This document shows positions 37,164 to 48,294 of a DNA stretch of 64,000 nucleotides, piece by piece. How positions within the stretch are numbered: position 1 is the first letter of the stretch; each line of letters starts with the position of its first letter. A program made the position numbers and the translations under genes. The notes below the pieces were generated by a model. It was not told the origin of the DNA and made no database searches. It saw nothing but the letters and a program-made list of their open reading frames with translations. Origin of the DNA: Diplosphaera chodatii (taxonomy: Eukaryota > Chlorophyta > Trebouxiophyceae > Prasiolales > Stichococcaceae); the NCBI GenBank assembly GCA_032358165.1, contig JAALGY010000054.1:372001-436000 (forward strand), read 5' to 3'.

Positions 37164-38162
37164 GGGCTGCATGCAGCATGCAGCGTCTCCTCGTAGCCAT
37201 GCACGATGCGTGCGGTTGGTTCTGACGTTCGAGTGGCCTCGAGGCTGTCACAGCTGGCTGCCATAGGGGTCATTGAGGGATCTGCCGTCAGAGCAGTATG
37301 TGCAGCGTGGTGCATCGCAGACGGTCACGATACCGTCGTGCTGTGCTGCAGCGTCTGGGATGGTGCCTCGTGACTCATCGGCTTTACGCTTGCTTTGCAG
37401 TGTATCATGCGTATTGGACTTGACAGTCGAAACTGGGGGGTTACTGTTTCATCTATGTATGTGCACACTGGTTTGCGCCTGTTGATAGCTTCTAAAGTGT
37501 ATTCGGTCTGCATAATGCTTGCTGCTGTCTGAATTTGCTAGATTGCTGCGCCTGACCTTTGCTGTTGAACTGGTTGCCCCAGCGTAAGGCAACTGTTGTG
37601 GTCGATCCTTTGTTGCTGAAAACATTGCGGCACACTCTTGCGTGCGTGGTGAAGTCAGGCAATCGAACAACCAACCCCTCAACCAAAGATGGCCCACTCA
37701 GAATAGGTCAGCACAGTTGCTGCCGTGGTCACAGACGAAAGAACTAGGGTCTCAAACCCCGAAGTTGTCAGGTCGGTGGTGCCTACCAGCTATCTAACAG
37801 AGCGACTATTGTCACCACCTGGTGGTGTCGACTCAGAAAGCAAGGCGCACTTTGTTGGCCGCAGTCATACCATGTGCAAGCGCACATGTCATGCGCAAAG
37901 TCGCCTGCAGAGTTGCTGCCTATGTCCAAGTGGATTGCAAGTGCATCGTGCACTGCGGTCATCATGGGCAGCTAGCAGCTTAGACCACAGCTGCCAATGG
38001 CTGACGACAGATCCCTTATCGGTAGGCGGAAGGTCAAAAGCAGGCAGTCACCCCTGGCGGAAGCTATCTGCAGCAGTCTTCGGCATGGCCCCGTGTTTTG
38101 TCGAATTCCAGTTCCTTCTGGTGTTCAGTCTTCAGCAGCAGCAGCAGCGGTGCTCGCGCCGC
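37164..38162. other. Tail-to-tail intergenic region
   Basis: About 1 kb between two stop codons, lower in GC than its neighbours. It contains a tRNA-like pair of internal promoter boxes on the minus strand (37748-37796). No protein-coding frame is supported. Confidence 0.5.
37748..37796 (-). other. tRNA-like A box and B box (possible tRNA-derived remnant)
   Basis: On the minus strand, TAGATAGCTGG (37796-37786) resembles a tRNA A box and GGTTTGAGACC (37758-37748) a B box with one change. They are 27 bases apart, as in tRNA genes. The flanks do not form a seven-pair acceptor stem, so this is not an intact tRNA. It may be a tRNA pseudogene or SINE head, or chance. Confidence 0.25.
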
Positions 38163-39368
38163 TCATGGGAAGTACCAGGGGGGGCAGTAGGCGGCGCCGC
38201 CGCTAAACGAGTTGCCCGAGTTGCGGGGCTTGCCGCAGCCGGCCCGCCCCGTGCCGCCGCCGCCCTGCTTTGCGGGCTTTGTCTTGGGGTTGTACCCGAT
38301 CTGGCCCTTGAACGTGCTGGCGGTGTTGGACACAAAGCGATTCTTCGTCAGTGTGGGCGTCGCGCCATTGCAGTAGGAGTAGAATATTGCGCCACCCGTG
38401 AGCTTTGCCTTGTTCTGCTGGAACAGGTTGGATGCGATCACGGGCTTGCAGCCGCCGTCCGGTGAGCCGATCTTGATGGCGCCGCCGAAGCCCTGGCTGG
38501 AGTTCTTGACGAAGCGGTTGCTCTTGATGGTGGACACGCGGTTGGTGCGGCAGTAGTCGTGGAAGATTGCGCCGCCAAAGTCGCCGTAGTTCACAACAGA
38601 GTTGCTCAGGAAGCTGTTGCTGACCACATTTGCGGCGGCGCCGGCCGTGATCATGACGGCGCCCGCCAGGTGACCCCGGTTGCCGCGGAAGGAGCTCTTG
38701 GACACGCTGAATGTGGCGCCCTCGGTGATGTAGGGGCCGCCGGTGTGGCACCGCCGCTTATCGGTGCACACGTTGCTGGTCCAGGTGCAGGCGGTGGCGG
38801 ACACCTTGCTGCGGCTCACGGCAAGCGTGGGGAAGCGCAGCCCGTAGTTGCCGGTCCACTCAAACTTGGAGAAGGCTGCGGTGGTGCCCTGCTCCACCGT
38901 GATGGAAGCCCAGTCGACGAGCGACAGCGAGCGGACGTAGCCGGTCAGCTTCAGTGGGCCGGCGCCGACGAGGAATAGGGCGGGCTCGGCGTTCTTTGGG
39001 CCCAGGAAGTTTGGCTCGTTCGGCAGACGCAGGCTGACGCCGATGAAGCTCTTGGGGTGGGAGCGCGCATAGTTGACCAGCGGCCTGCCAGCGAAGAAGG
39101 TCGGCTTGCGGCCCGTGCACTTGATGTACGCGGACTTCAGGCCGTACTTCTTGCCTGTGCCGTTGATCCTGATCAGGCAGCTGGCCGTCGCAGCCTTCAG
39201 CGACCGTCCGTGGGTGCCGTCCAGAGCTGCGTCGGCGTACCACGTGGGCTGTGGCATGGTGTATTTTTCAAAGTCCTCGTCGCCGGCCTGCGCCGCGCTC
39301 AGGGCGACAAACGCCATGGCAACGATACCTGCCAGTAGGGCGCCGTAAGTCGTAGCGCGTGCCACCAT
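38163..39368 (-). CDS. Secreted right-handed beta-helix protein with chlamydial Pmp-type repeats, intronless
   Basis: One uninterrupted frame of 401 residues, the only intronless gene in the window. A signal peptide opens it (MVARATTYGALLAGIVAMAF, ending ALSAAQA). The C-terminal half repeats the two hallmarks of polymorphic outer-membrane protein repeats: GGAI (three times, as in FGGAIFHDY, FGGAIKIGS and TGGAIFYSY) and FxxN (SFRGN, SFLSN, RFVKN, LFQQN, RFVSN). These build turns of a parallel beta-helix. About ten cysteines are spread through the mature part, fitting an extracellular protein. It lacks the C-terminal autotransporter barrel of bacterial Pmp proteins, so it is probably soluble or wall-bound. 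The ligand is unknown. The ATG at 39368 was chosen because it starts the signal peptide; the upstream frame has no such feature. Confidence 0.85.
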   Translation of the reverse strand: MVARATTYGALLAGIVAMAFVALSAAQAGDEDFEKYTMPQPTWYADAALDGTHGRSLKAATASCLIRINGTGKKYGLKSAYIKCTGRKPTFFAGRPLVNYARSHPKSFIGVSLRLPNEPNFLGPKNAEPALFLVGAGPLKLTGYVRSLSLVDWASITVEQGTTAAFSKFEWTGNYGLRFPTLAVSRSKVSATACTWTSNVCTDKRRCHTGGPYITEGATFSVSKSSFRGNRGHLAGAVMITAGAAANVVSNSFLSNSVVNYGDFGGAIFHDYCRTNRVSTIKSNRFVKNSSQGFGGAIKIGSPDGGCKPVIASNLFQQNKAKLTGGAIFYSYCNGATPTLTKNRFVSNTASTFKGQIGYNPKTKPAKQGGGGTGRAGCGKPRNSGNSFSGGAAYCPPWYFP

Positions 39369-40084
39369 GCTTGCTCGCCCGCGGTAGATCGCACGCAAAC
39401 AGCTGTCTTCGCCGCCGCACGTGTGGACTGCCGGTTGATGTGTAGTCGGTCTGTGTGTGCTGGAGCTACAGTTGACCGATCGGCGGTGCGAGGTGGGTTC
39501 GTATGTTACGAGATGGCGCACGCAAGCTTGTAGGCTGCAAATGGCAAGTGGGCCACTTGTGCGAGTCAAAGTGAACGAGACTTGTGGAGGGCACGTTAGC
39601 TTGGTAGGCTTGGTAGCTGGGTGCAGCGAAAATTGCAGTTTGACTGCGGCTTTTAATGGTTGTTGTTGGAGTGTGCAGAGCTGGATGCGTCTGTGTGAGG
39701 GTTCGCGAGATGCTCGCTGGCGTGTGCGCTCGACGGTGTGTCATCTCAACGGTCCGTGCTTTGGCCCGCCCTGGTGCAGTATACAGCCTGGAAGGTACGG
39801 ATACTAGGCAATACTGCGTCGGACAGAGCCCCATCGTCATCCTGCGTCGGACTCAGAGCACCCATTCCAAGTCCACACGAGGCCTCCAGCCAAGCCAGCA
39901 CCAGCAGAAGTTATGGTCGGCAAAGGACTGGGGGTTCTGCCACAAACAACTGTGCCGTCACTGCTCTGATTATTACATCATGTATGGCACACACTCTGCT
40001 ATCGAACCCCTCGATGCCAGAGAGCATCTCTTCACAACACCATTCCAAACAATTTAGAGCAATGCAATCAAGTTGTCAGGATCG
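39369..40084 (-). other. Intergenic region upstream of the Pmp-like gene
   Basis: Promoter side of the Pmp-like gene and 3' side of the O-fucosyltransferase gene. Apart from the TTACA at 39973 nothing can be named; no coding frame is supported. Confidence 0.55.
39973..39977 (-). terminator. Candidate poly(A) signal for the O-fucosyltransferase gene
   Basis: TTACA (TGTAA on the minus strand) about 108 bases past the 40085 stop. This supports the more distal of the two possible ends of that gene. Confidence 0.45.
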
Positions 40085-43000
40085 TCAGTAGGCAGCACAG
40101 TGCACGTCAGAGCAGGCGCCAGACACACCTGGAGTGCTGCTGCCAAACCCAGAACCACGTTCTACTAGCATCAGCACCGCTCGCACGGTGCTGTCATCGG
40201 CAAGCAGTGCAGTTCGCAGGTCGGCACCAGCTCGCAGGAGCCGCCAGCTGCGCAGCAGGTCAGGCTGCCGTCGCGGCTGCTCCGCCAGCGCCGGCAGCAG
40301 CTGCTGCCCCCGCGCCTGCCTGCGCCGCCGCCTGCTCTGCCGCTGCCGCCTGGGTGCAACAAAAGATGCCAGCGTCAGCGTCATCACAGCTTTGAGAAAT
40401 GCCATGGGCCGACCAAGCAGAAGGTGTGCAGCCAAAAGGAAATGTACAGGTTTCCACTCAGCCGCCTGGGAAGTCTGCCAATGCGCTGCAGCTGCCACGC
40501 TGCTCGAGCATGGTGGGCGATCACCACAAGCAGAACAGTAATATCGTCCAGGGTGTTGAAATACTGCAGGAGCAGAGGGCGCGCCTGGTCCTGCTGCTCC
40601 CGCTGCCGCTGGCGCACCAGGTGCTCCCCGGGCAGCGGCCGCGTCAGGATGCCTGCCGCCTGGAACAGCGGGTCCGTCCCGATCGCCGAGCCGTCCACCA
40701 GCACCGAGCGCCCCCGCTCCACCCCCTGTATCGACACACGCTTCCATGATCAGGCAGGCCCTGCCGTGGTGGCGCAGCGCAGGATGTCCAATCACTCATC
40801 ACACAGAGTACATGCGACGCAGGCCGCAACCAGCCAATGCAAAGTCAGAGCTGCACTCGCAGGCCGGTGTGCACCACAGGAGAAGTGCAGGACCAGGGAC
40901 CCGGCGGCTGGCGGACCTGCATGGTGCGGTACTCCCGCAGGAAGAAGCTGTAGGTGGACGGCCCGAAGCCCACGAAGCGGGACGAGTGCGCGAGCACCAG
41001 GAAGTCGATCAGGCCGCGCTGCTCGGAGTGCAGCCCCGCCAGGTCGCCCTCGCTCAGGAACATCTCCTTGTACACCGCGCCCTGGCACAGGCCTTCCCCC
41101 GTCAGGTTGCCCACCACCTGCGGCGGCAGGGTGGACACTCACAGGAGCATTCCTGCTGTGCAGCCTCGGCCAGACCTATAGGCGATGTTGAGTTGCTGCC
41201 TGTGCCTCATGAAGCGTGTCAGTATTTTCAGGTTCCGCTGAAGAGAGACGCTGTGCTTGTCACTTTATACATTATATATTTATTTATATATTTCTCGGTG
41301 ATCTCACAGACATGGCCCATGACCTACCTGCTGCAGCTCCTCAGGGCCGCCCTTGTACGACAGCAGCGCCGATGCGACGTACAGCACCGTGCGGCCGTCG
41401 AAGCCTGCCTCCCGCATGGCTGCCCTGCAGCACAGCAGCGCACACAATCAATCTCCCTGCATGTGCGCGCTGCCGGCCAATTGCAAGATGGCACAATAGG
41501 GCAAAGGCCATGTGGGAGCATCTGGCCATGCATGGGAGGCATGCCCAGTGATAACTTGACGGCTTGGAACATCACCTGGTGTAGTCATGGAGTAGTTATC
41601 AGGCCTCAGGCATCAGGCAACAGGCATCAAGCAGATCAGCCCACCTGTAGCGCGCCTCCACCACGTGGCGGCCGCCCAGGATCTGCGCCCAGGCGCCCGC
41701 ATCCTTCTCGATGCGCAGGTGCACCGCGTTGAAATCCTTGCTCCCTGCAATCGCAAACACGCCCCTCAATGACTGACCACTGAACGTGCTGGCAGAGTTG
41801 CCAAGCCACGAGCGTACTGCATCACTCGACCTGCTGCAACCCACACAATCGAGCAGCAAGCGCATCAGCAACTGGTGCCGGCTGGAGAGCCAAGACCGAG
41901 CCACCGGGGAAGCAGGATGCAACAGGCCCCGCACCGAGCTTCCGCCGCATGCTGGCGATGACTTTGTCGGCGAGGCGGTGGATGGCGGGCGACCAGACGA
42001 GCGTCTTGGCCACCGGCTCCACGATCGGCAGCGCCTTCTCCGCCCGCAGCATGAAGAAGGTGCACGGCAGGTCCAGCGCTACCGTGCTCACGTCCATGTC
42101 AGGGTCGATCCGCAGCGCCGCCTGCCGTGCAGCGGGCAGGCGTCAGCCCACAGCTAAACATGCAGCTTGAGCATGCTGCCCGGTAGTAGCTCCAGTCTCG
42201 GGCATTGCAGGTCCAGCGCCCGCACCACGTGGATGGCCGATCGGACCAGAGTGGTAGGGTGACGCAAAATATGGATACCTCCACGGTGTCCAGGACGGCG
42301 GCCCTGGAGCGCCGCACCAGCTCCTTCATCTGCAGGTTCTGGCCGAACACATTGTGCAGGCGCGCCGCCAGGAACTCCTGCACCCCGCCCTGCAGCAGCC
42401 AGTCTGTGCTGAGCCAAAGTGTGGAGCAAGGCGTGGATGCTTGTGCACACAGCTCAGCACACCGCCAGGGCTACGTATTGCAGATGGTTTGGACAATGAT
42501 CTTGTGCAGCCGCGAGCATGCGCCGCATTGTCAGGGGAGCGGGCATCTAACAGTCCTGCTGCTGCGTGCCCATAATATTTGACGGGTTTTCAGATGCAAC
42601 ATCCAGCGACTTGACGCCCACCTGCTCAGGTGGCGTGGGTGCATACGTGGGGAAGGCGGTCTGCGGCTGGCTGAGGTCCGGGGTGCGCAGTATGCGGGGC
42701 GTTCTGTACACCTGCACTCAGTGCACGAAGGCGCCAGCGTCAGCGGGGTGCTGGCACCTGGACTGCGAGGACATGTGCACAGACTGCGACAGGATGTAGC
42801 CTTGTCATCCACGGGCGCAGGGGGCCCGGGCATCTGGACGATCTGCAAAACCCTGTAGCACCTTCGTGCCGAGCCCCTCCCAGTTGCTGATGATCGCCTC
42901 CACGTCGTACAGCGACTCCAGTGGCGCAAAGGCCCACTTCACCGACGACTGCCCCTTGAACACCTGCGGAGCGCCGAGCAAGGGACGTCCCTCTCCATCT

Positions 43001-44378
43001 TGCGGGCACATCAGGCTCAGATGCTGGTACGACTGACACCCGCAACAGTGCCCCATGCTGGCTTGATCCAGAATACTCGATGAAGCACAACAACTTGAAG
43101 AACCACTGCACCTGTTGCACCTGTAAAGTGTACAGTGTACCCGCCTGGCATCAGAGGCCAGACCATAAAGGCCACAATAGCATGGGTGTGGGCGGGTGTG
43201 AGGCGCTCACGCTGAAGATGTGCTCGAAGGAGGAGCGGTGCATGGCGGGCGGCAGCACCACCTCCGCGCCCAGCATGGTCGCCAGCCCCAGCGCGGCGAC
43301 ATGCGAGTAGTGCTGGTTTATGAGCCCGGTGCCCGCGATGTACCGCAGCAGCAGCCGCAACCGCCGCGCCACGCGCCCCTGCAACATCATGCAGACCCGG
43401 CATTAACTCTTGGCGACCTCGTCCTGCAGAGTCCACTGGGCGGATGCCCTGAAGCAAGCTGCACACACCTGGAGGTGTCGAGCAGCCAGGTGGTGGGCTT
43501 GTCGCCAAACCACTGTTGAATGCTTGCGTGCTTCTACGAATGTTGATGTCGCCTGTGTTCAGCAGCCCCACCTGTGCCCTGCCGACGCGCAGATAGTGGT
43601 CCGCTGCCGCGAGCTCTGAGGTGATGCCCTGCCGCCGCAGCCACGGGTAGAACTGCAGATACGCCTCCCAGTCGAAGTAGGCCGGCAGGCTGCCATTTAC
43701 TGCAGTCAGCAGCAGGCGTCTGTCAGGACGCACTTTCCTCAAGACCACGGGCAGATGAAAGGTATGGTATGTGAGGAATGCCATGGCCAGGCTGCCAGAC
43801 TGTGCAGCGTATGCCCAGCACCATACACGTCTGAGCTTTCAGGCACTGCAGTCCCTGCCCCTGCACCAGCATGCCAATGAAACACGAGACCGAGTCCTAG
43901 TGTGCGATGCACCCCTCCAACCAACCCGAACACGTTGCACTCTGTCACGGAGGCACGGCCCCCTTCATGTGTATGTGATCTGTGAGCCTTTACAAACGGC
44001 TTGTGGGCAGCAGTGACATCAGAGAACGCACGGAACCTCACCTGCACCCGCTGCAATAAGCCGGTGGCCATGTGCTGTTTTGCACCGCCCGAACGCCCTG
44101 GAGCAGCCTCTATACTGCGTTGCTCCGGCCTTGGCTGCTGCACCGCGCTGATCCGAGACCAAGACTTGCTGCGGTGGCGCCGATCCGGCGGCAGCTGCGG
44201 CGGGGGAGGCCTCCTCCCGCAGCGACCTCTGGCGCACAACCGGCCCCCCGGTGGCGGAGTCCAGCCCCGCGTAGAAGCGGAACGCAACGCCGAAGGACAG
44301 CAGGAAGAGCGCAGCGAGTTTGGCTGCTCGCCAGACGGCCTGCTCCTTGGCTCCGTCGTCGCTGGATGCCCGTCTCAT
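40085..44378 (-). CDS. Plant-type O-fucosyltransferase family protein (GDP-fucose dependent, type II membrane)
   Basis: Golgi glycosyltransferase of the plant O-FucT family. Exons 1-10 (44378-44144, 43699-43572, 43378-43211, 42963-42862, 42711-42622, 42389-42279, 42121-41935, 41744-41645, 41424-41328, 41117-40917) keep phase for 473 residues; an eleventh begins at 40725. There is an N-terminal anchor at about 21-36 (LAALFLLSFGVAFRFY), then the donor-site region GLINQHYSHVAALGLATMLG with AEVVLPP. The family's key motif follows (VHLRIEKDAGAW, about 348-359, equivalent to HLRxExD). The C-terminal block is EGDLAGLHSEQRGLIDFLVL then SRFVGFGPSTYSFF. The acceptor protein or glycan is unknown. The 3' end is uncertain: either exon 11 reads on to a stop at 40384, or it splices once more to the frame ending at 40085. 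The TTACA at 39973 favours the latter. Confidence 0.82.
41263..41293. other. AT-rich patch inside an O-fucosyltransferase intron
   Basis: About 30 bases of almost pure A and T in the intron 41118-41327, in otherwise GC-rich DNA. No gene or element is recognised in it. Confidence 0.7.
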
Positions 44379-44853
44379 GGCATGGCTGGGCACCCGCCAC
44401 ACCGCGAGCTTGTGCAAGGCGACGCGGTCAGCGCGGCAAGGCTGATGAAACTTCTAGCTTGCCGCAATGTGTTACAAGGTCGAGGCTGCGCGCTGAAGAA
44501 GTTCCTGGGTTTCCAGGGTTGCCAATGAGGTGCACCCCTTTCACGTGGTGAAAGGTGGCAGGCCTTGTGAAGGGCTTGAGGGCAGGAGGGCTGGAGGGCT
44601 CTTGTAGGTGGTAACTTGGCGAGTACGCTGTGAAGACCAGCAGCAGACTTAGCAAGCATCTAACAGGTAGTAAGTAGCCCTCACAGAAGTGCTGTCTGCG
44701 TATTGATACACTTGGAAAGCTCCCAGCGCCAGAAACATGCTGTCGCAGCGCACCCACACTCCAACATGAAACCCCATACTCGCAGTTGTACGAATTCACC
44801 GCACGAAGCAGTCACATCCACGATACTGAATCGGAACCGACCCCAATAATTAA
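44379..44853 (-). other. Intergenic region between CBM20 and O-fucosyltransferase genes
   Basis: Head-to-tail spacing of about 475 bases: 3' UTR of the CBM20 gene and promoter of the O-fucosyltransferase gene. TTACA at 44472-44476 (TGTAA on the minus strand) is the candidate poly(A) signal. No coding content is seen. Confidence 0.6.
44472..44476 (-). terminator. Candidate poly(A) signal for the CBM20 gene
   Basis: TGTAA on the minus strand, about 380 bases past the stop of the CBM20 protein and about 94 bases before the O-fucosyltransferase ATG. Motif only. Confidence 0.4.
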
Positions 44854-47621
44854 TCAAGCCTGTGGGCGTGAGCCGCCGTTGACGCTGCTGCCACCTGCCC
44901 TCCCCACCTGCTGCGTTGCCACAGCCGCCTGGCCATCAACTTGTGACTGCAGAGGCGGCTGGCCGCGAGCTGCCTGGGTGACGCCGCTGCTGTTGCTGCT
45001 GATCTCACTGCTGCCGCTGCTGACAGCACCAGCTGCCGGTGCTGTGTCTGCGTCCGCCGGGGCTGCCGCCGCTGTCGGGGATGCCACGGGCAGCGGCAGG
45101 ATGAGGTCCACCGCCTGCTGCGCGATGGCCTCCACCTCCTCGTTCGCAGCGCTGTCGACATCCGCTGCACGGCAGGACGGTACAACATGTGTTTATGGAC
45201 CATGAAATTGCGGTCCACAAGCACCACATGCCCAACCCCATCCCCCGTAAATGACGCGATGGCAGCCAGGGAAGCAGCATGAGCACATTCATCAGCGGGG
45301 CAGCAGCCGGCCCGGCGGATCATCAAATGCTGGGCGCTGCTTCCGAGACAGACACACCATTTCCACTCATCCTCCTCCTCAGCACACCACCAGAACCCTC
45401 AGACCCCCACCCTGCTGCAGGAAGCCCTGGGCGGTGGCCATGGCGGCGCGGAAGGCGGCGCCCGCCTCCGCCAGCTGCGCCCGCAGCGCCCGCGACGCCA
45501 GGTCCGCCGTGCGCGCCGCCGCCACCAGCCGCGCGCGCTCCGCCTCCGACGCCGCCAGCTCCATGCGCACCGCCCGCGTCTCCTCCCGCGACGCCCGCGC
45601 CTCCTGTCGGTCGCGGGCAACCGAGCATAGGACTTCGTGCAGGACATCGCAGCAGCTGGCGGGAGGTTCACATTGGAGCGCCTAGGAGGTGTTGCAGCAA
45701 GGCACACACGTGACCTCAGCGAACCGGCGTGCGCCAAACGCGTTGCGAAGAGGCTGATACGGCCACCACATGCTCAGGGCAGCAGGGGAGGACATTGCAA
45801 CAGCACCTCCTGGGCGGCAACCAGCTCCATGCGGGCCCGCCGCAGCTCGTGCCGCTGCGCCTCGACGGTGGAGGCGAGGCCCTCGGCCCAGGCGGTCAGC
45901 CGGTTCTCCCGCGTGCTCTGCTGCCCGTCCGCCACCACCATCGCGCCCGGCTGCCCCGACCTGTGCAAACCAGTGCGAGAGCGGTGAGGTACACCCTGCA
46001 CACACCGCAGGCGCTCCTGCAGGCGTTTGCGAGCCTGCATCAACAAAGACGCTTGCAGGCTGCAGCAGTATCTTTCTCACAGTCTGGCAAGTCCTTGCTG
46101 CTGCATCTGATCCAGAGGCCGCTAAACGTCTGCTGCTCTCGCTGACTTTATCCGCATGCTAGAGTCACGCAGCACGATCAGCGATCAGAAGGCCTCACCA
46201 GTTGTCAAACACCTCCAGTGCCTCCTCCCCCGCCTGCACCGCCAGCACGCTGTTGTTGCCCGACTGCCAGGCGGCTGCATGCATCCCGTCCGCCGCCAGC
46301 ACGAAGAACTTGTACTCCACCTGCACAGAGCAGGCACCATAGTCATGAGTAGAAGCTGCCCTGGTGGATTCCTGCCAGGATTGTGCATGTTGCATAACAA
46401 GACAAAGCTCACCACGCGGCTGGTGGGCAGCTCCACTGTGACGGACCAGCGGTCGCCCTCGTTCCAGTGCAGCTCTGGCGCGCGCGCCATGTCCCAGTTG
46501 CCTGCGCAAGCATACACGACAGCCTGCGAATCAGCCATGGTCTCGAGGGTACGGATCGGGGTTGACAGCAATGGGAAGCTGGCATGGTTGGTGCTCAACA
46601 GGAATTGTGCTGCGGCGCAGGCCTGATCACGTCCTTCGCACCAGAGCTGAGTCCCAGCTGAGTCTGTGACTCAGTCTGGAGTGGCGCAGCGGACGTCCCT
46701 GTGCCGCATGGAATCACGCTTCCAGAACTGGCTCATGCAGGCTTCGTCAGCACGCACCTAGCTGTGGGTGGGAGCCGATGACGCGCAGGGTCTGGCCCCA
46801 CTCCACGTGAAACTGCAGCCAGAAGGTGACCTTGGCGGTCTTCTCCTCGCCGGAGGAGCTGGAGGCGAGCTCGATGGCACGGCGGGCGGCCTTCGAGGCG
46901 TAGTTGCCGTACCGCCGCAGCGCGCGCCGCGTGCTGACCTCTGCCGACTCCGGCTGAACCTCGCCGCCACCTGCGCCGGCTGGTTCCGCCCCCTCGCCGT
47001 CGCTATCGCTGTCGCTGAAACCCGCAGCAGAGGCGCCGCCGAGGATGGTGGCAGCATCCGAGGATCCCGGCGCCGCCGGCAGCGGGGGCTGCCAGCCGGG
47101 GCCCGTGGGGCCACGTCCCTGAGGCCGTCCGTCCGGCCGCATGTAGCTCTGCCACTTTGAGCCTGTCATGACCAACAACCTCACTTAAGATCACGCCAAT
47201 AGGTCACCAAGCGCACGAACCGGTGTCTGGCAGTCCATGCCATCATCAAGATGATGATCCATTGAGGCGTCATGCACAGGATGGTTGTAAACAGTCTGAA
47301 CAAGCACATGCATGCCGGACCGCTGCAGGCAGTCACACCTGCTTTCGCAGCATCTGTCCGCTGCGCATTCCGGAGCAACCGCGCCCGCAGCTCCTCTGAT
47401 GTCATCCGCGGGCCCCGGTACCGCGTTGCCGCCTGTTGATCCTGATCTGCGGCCCCAGCATCGTCCGGCTGCCCCTCTGCCTCGCTGGCTGCCGCGACCC
47501 GCCATGCTGGGGCGCCCCGAAAGCAGGGCCTGCATCTAGCCGTGCTGCGTTGCACAGGCGGCAGGTGGACATGATGCTTCGAGCCCAGCCACCTAACATT
47601 GCCCGCGTCCCGGGCCAGCAT
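44854..47621 (-). CDS. Starch-binding CBM20 domain protein with C-terminal coiled coil, probably plastid-targeted
   Basis: Seven exons (47621-47339, 47162-46758, 46501-46413, 46320-46199, 45960-45807, 45603-45411, 45164-44854) close to 518 residues. The N-terminus is basic and Ser/Ala-rich, fitting a plastid transit peptide. Residues about 205-297 are a CBM20: VTFWLQFHVEWGQTLRVIGS, then LGNWDMARAPELHW, RWSVTVELPTSRVVEYKFFV and AAWQSGNNSVLAV. The two starch-binding tryptophans of site 1 (in GNW and in AAWQSGN) are present. A long charged coiled coil follows at about 310-415 (RMELVAAQEE, RAVRMELAASEAERARLVAA). The tail is low complexity. No enzyme domain is seen, so a structural or adaptor role on starch is likely. 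One CBM20 with coiled coils recalls the SAGA pyrenoid-starch proteins of Chlamydomonas, which are much longer, and small plant CBM20 proteins. Confidence 0.87.
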
Positions 47622-48294
47622 GGCAGCTGCTGACCCCCTGCACCCAAGCTGCGTCGCTATCGGCAGTGAAGGGGGATCAGACCGCACGAAGGTTGCTGAC
47701 CCAAAGGCCGCCGCCCTGTTACGACATGCAATGCTTGATCAGCATACTGCCTCGTTACTGGGTTGTTTGACATGCTGCGCAACGCGCACACTGCGCTGCG
47801 ATCGTGCAGCTGCACACCCACTGCTGAAATCCTGTGCTGGGGCAGTTTGAACACCCTGTAGCAATATGCTGCACTTGTGCATGCCACTTGTCGGGCCGAA
47901 CGCCCTCATCATCCACATGTCGGTATCTTGTTTGCCAGAAGAAGTGATAGTTTGCAGGACGGGGCCACTTTCCGAAACATTCAGCTGCGTATCGAACATT
48001 GCAATACTGTGCACAGCCCGAAACTTCCGGAAGGAGGTGCAGCAAGCTTCCCGTCTGTAGGTCAATGCTATCAACACATCCACGCTCGTTGCAATCACAA
48101 ACGCGCGTGAGGTGTTGAGAGACACAGCGGGTGAGAAAACATCAACTGATTTGAGCGCTGCATGCAGGTGCATGCATGCACATCTGCATCTGTAAACAGC
48201 CTAAGATGCACAACACGACTACACAATCTATCGACCCTGATCCTAAGCTTCGGACCTGCGATACGGAAATACGCTCAATCTGTAGGCATTCGGC
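47622..48294. other. Divergent promoter region between the CBM20 gene and ClpB
   Basis: About 670 bases between two ATG codons facing away from each other. It should hold both promoters and 5' UTRs. No heat-shock element or other motif could be called with confidence, and no coding content is seen. Confidence 0.5.

Noticed and set aside
38559..39348. Open frames on the plus strand and in a second minus frame across the Pmp-like gene
   Set aside because: Their composition is Arg/Ala/Gly junk; only the 401-residue frame has a signal peptide and repeats.
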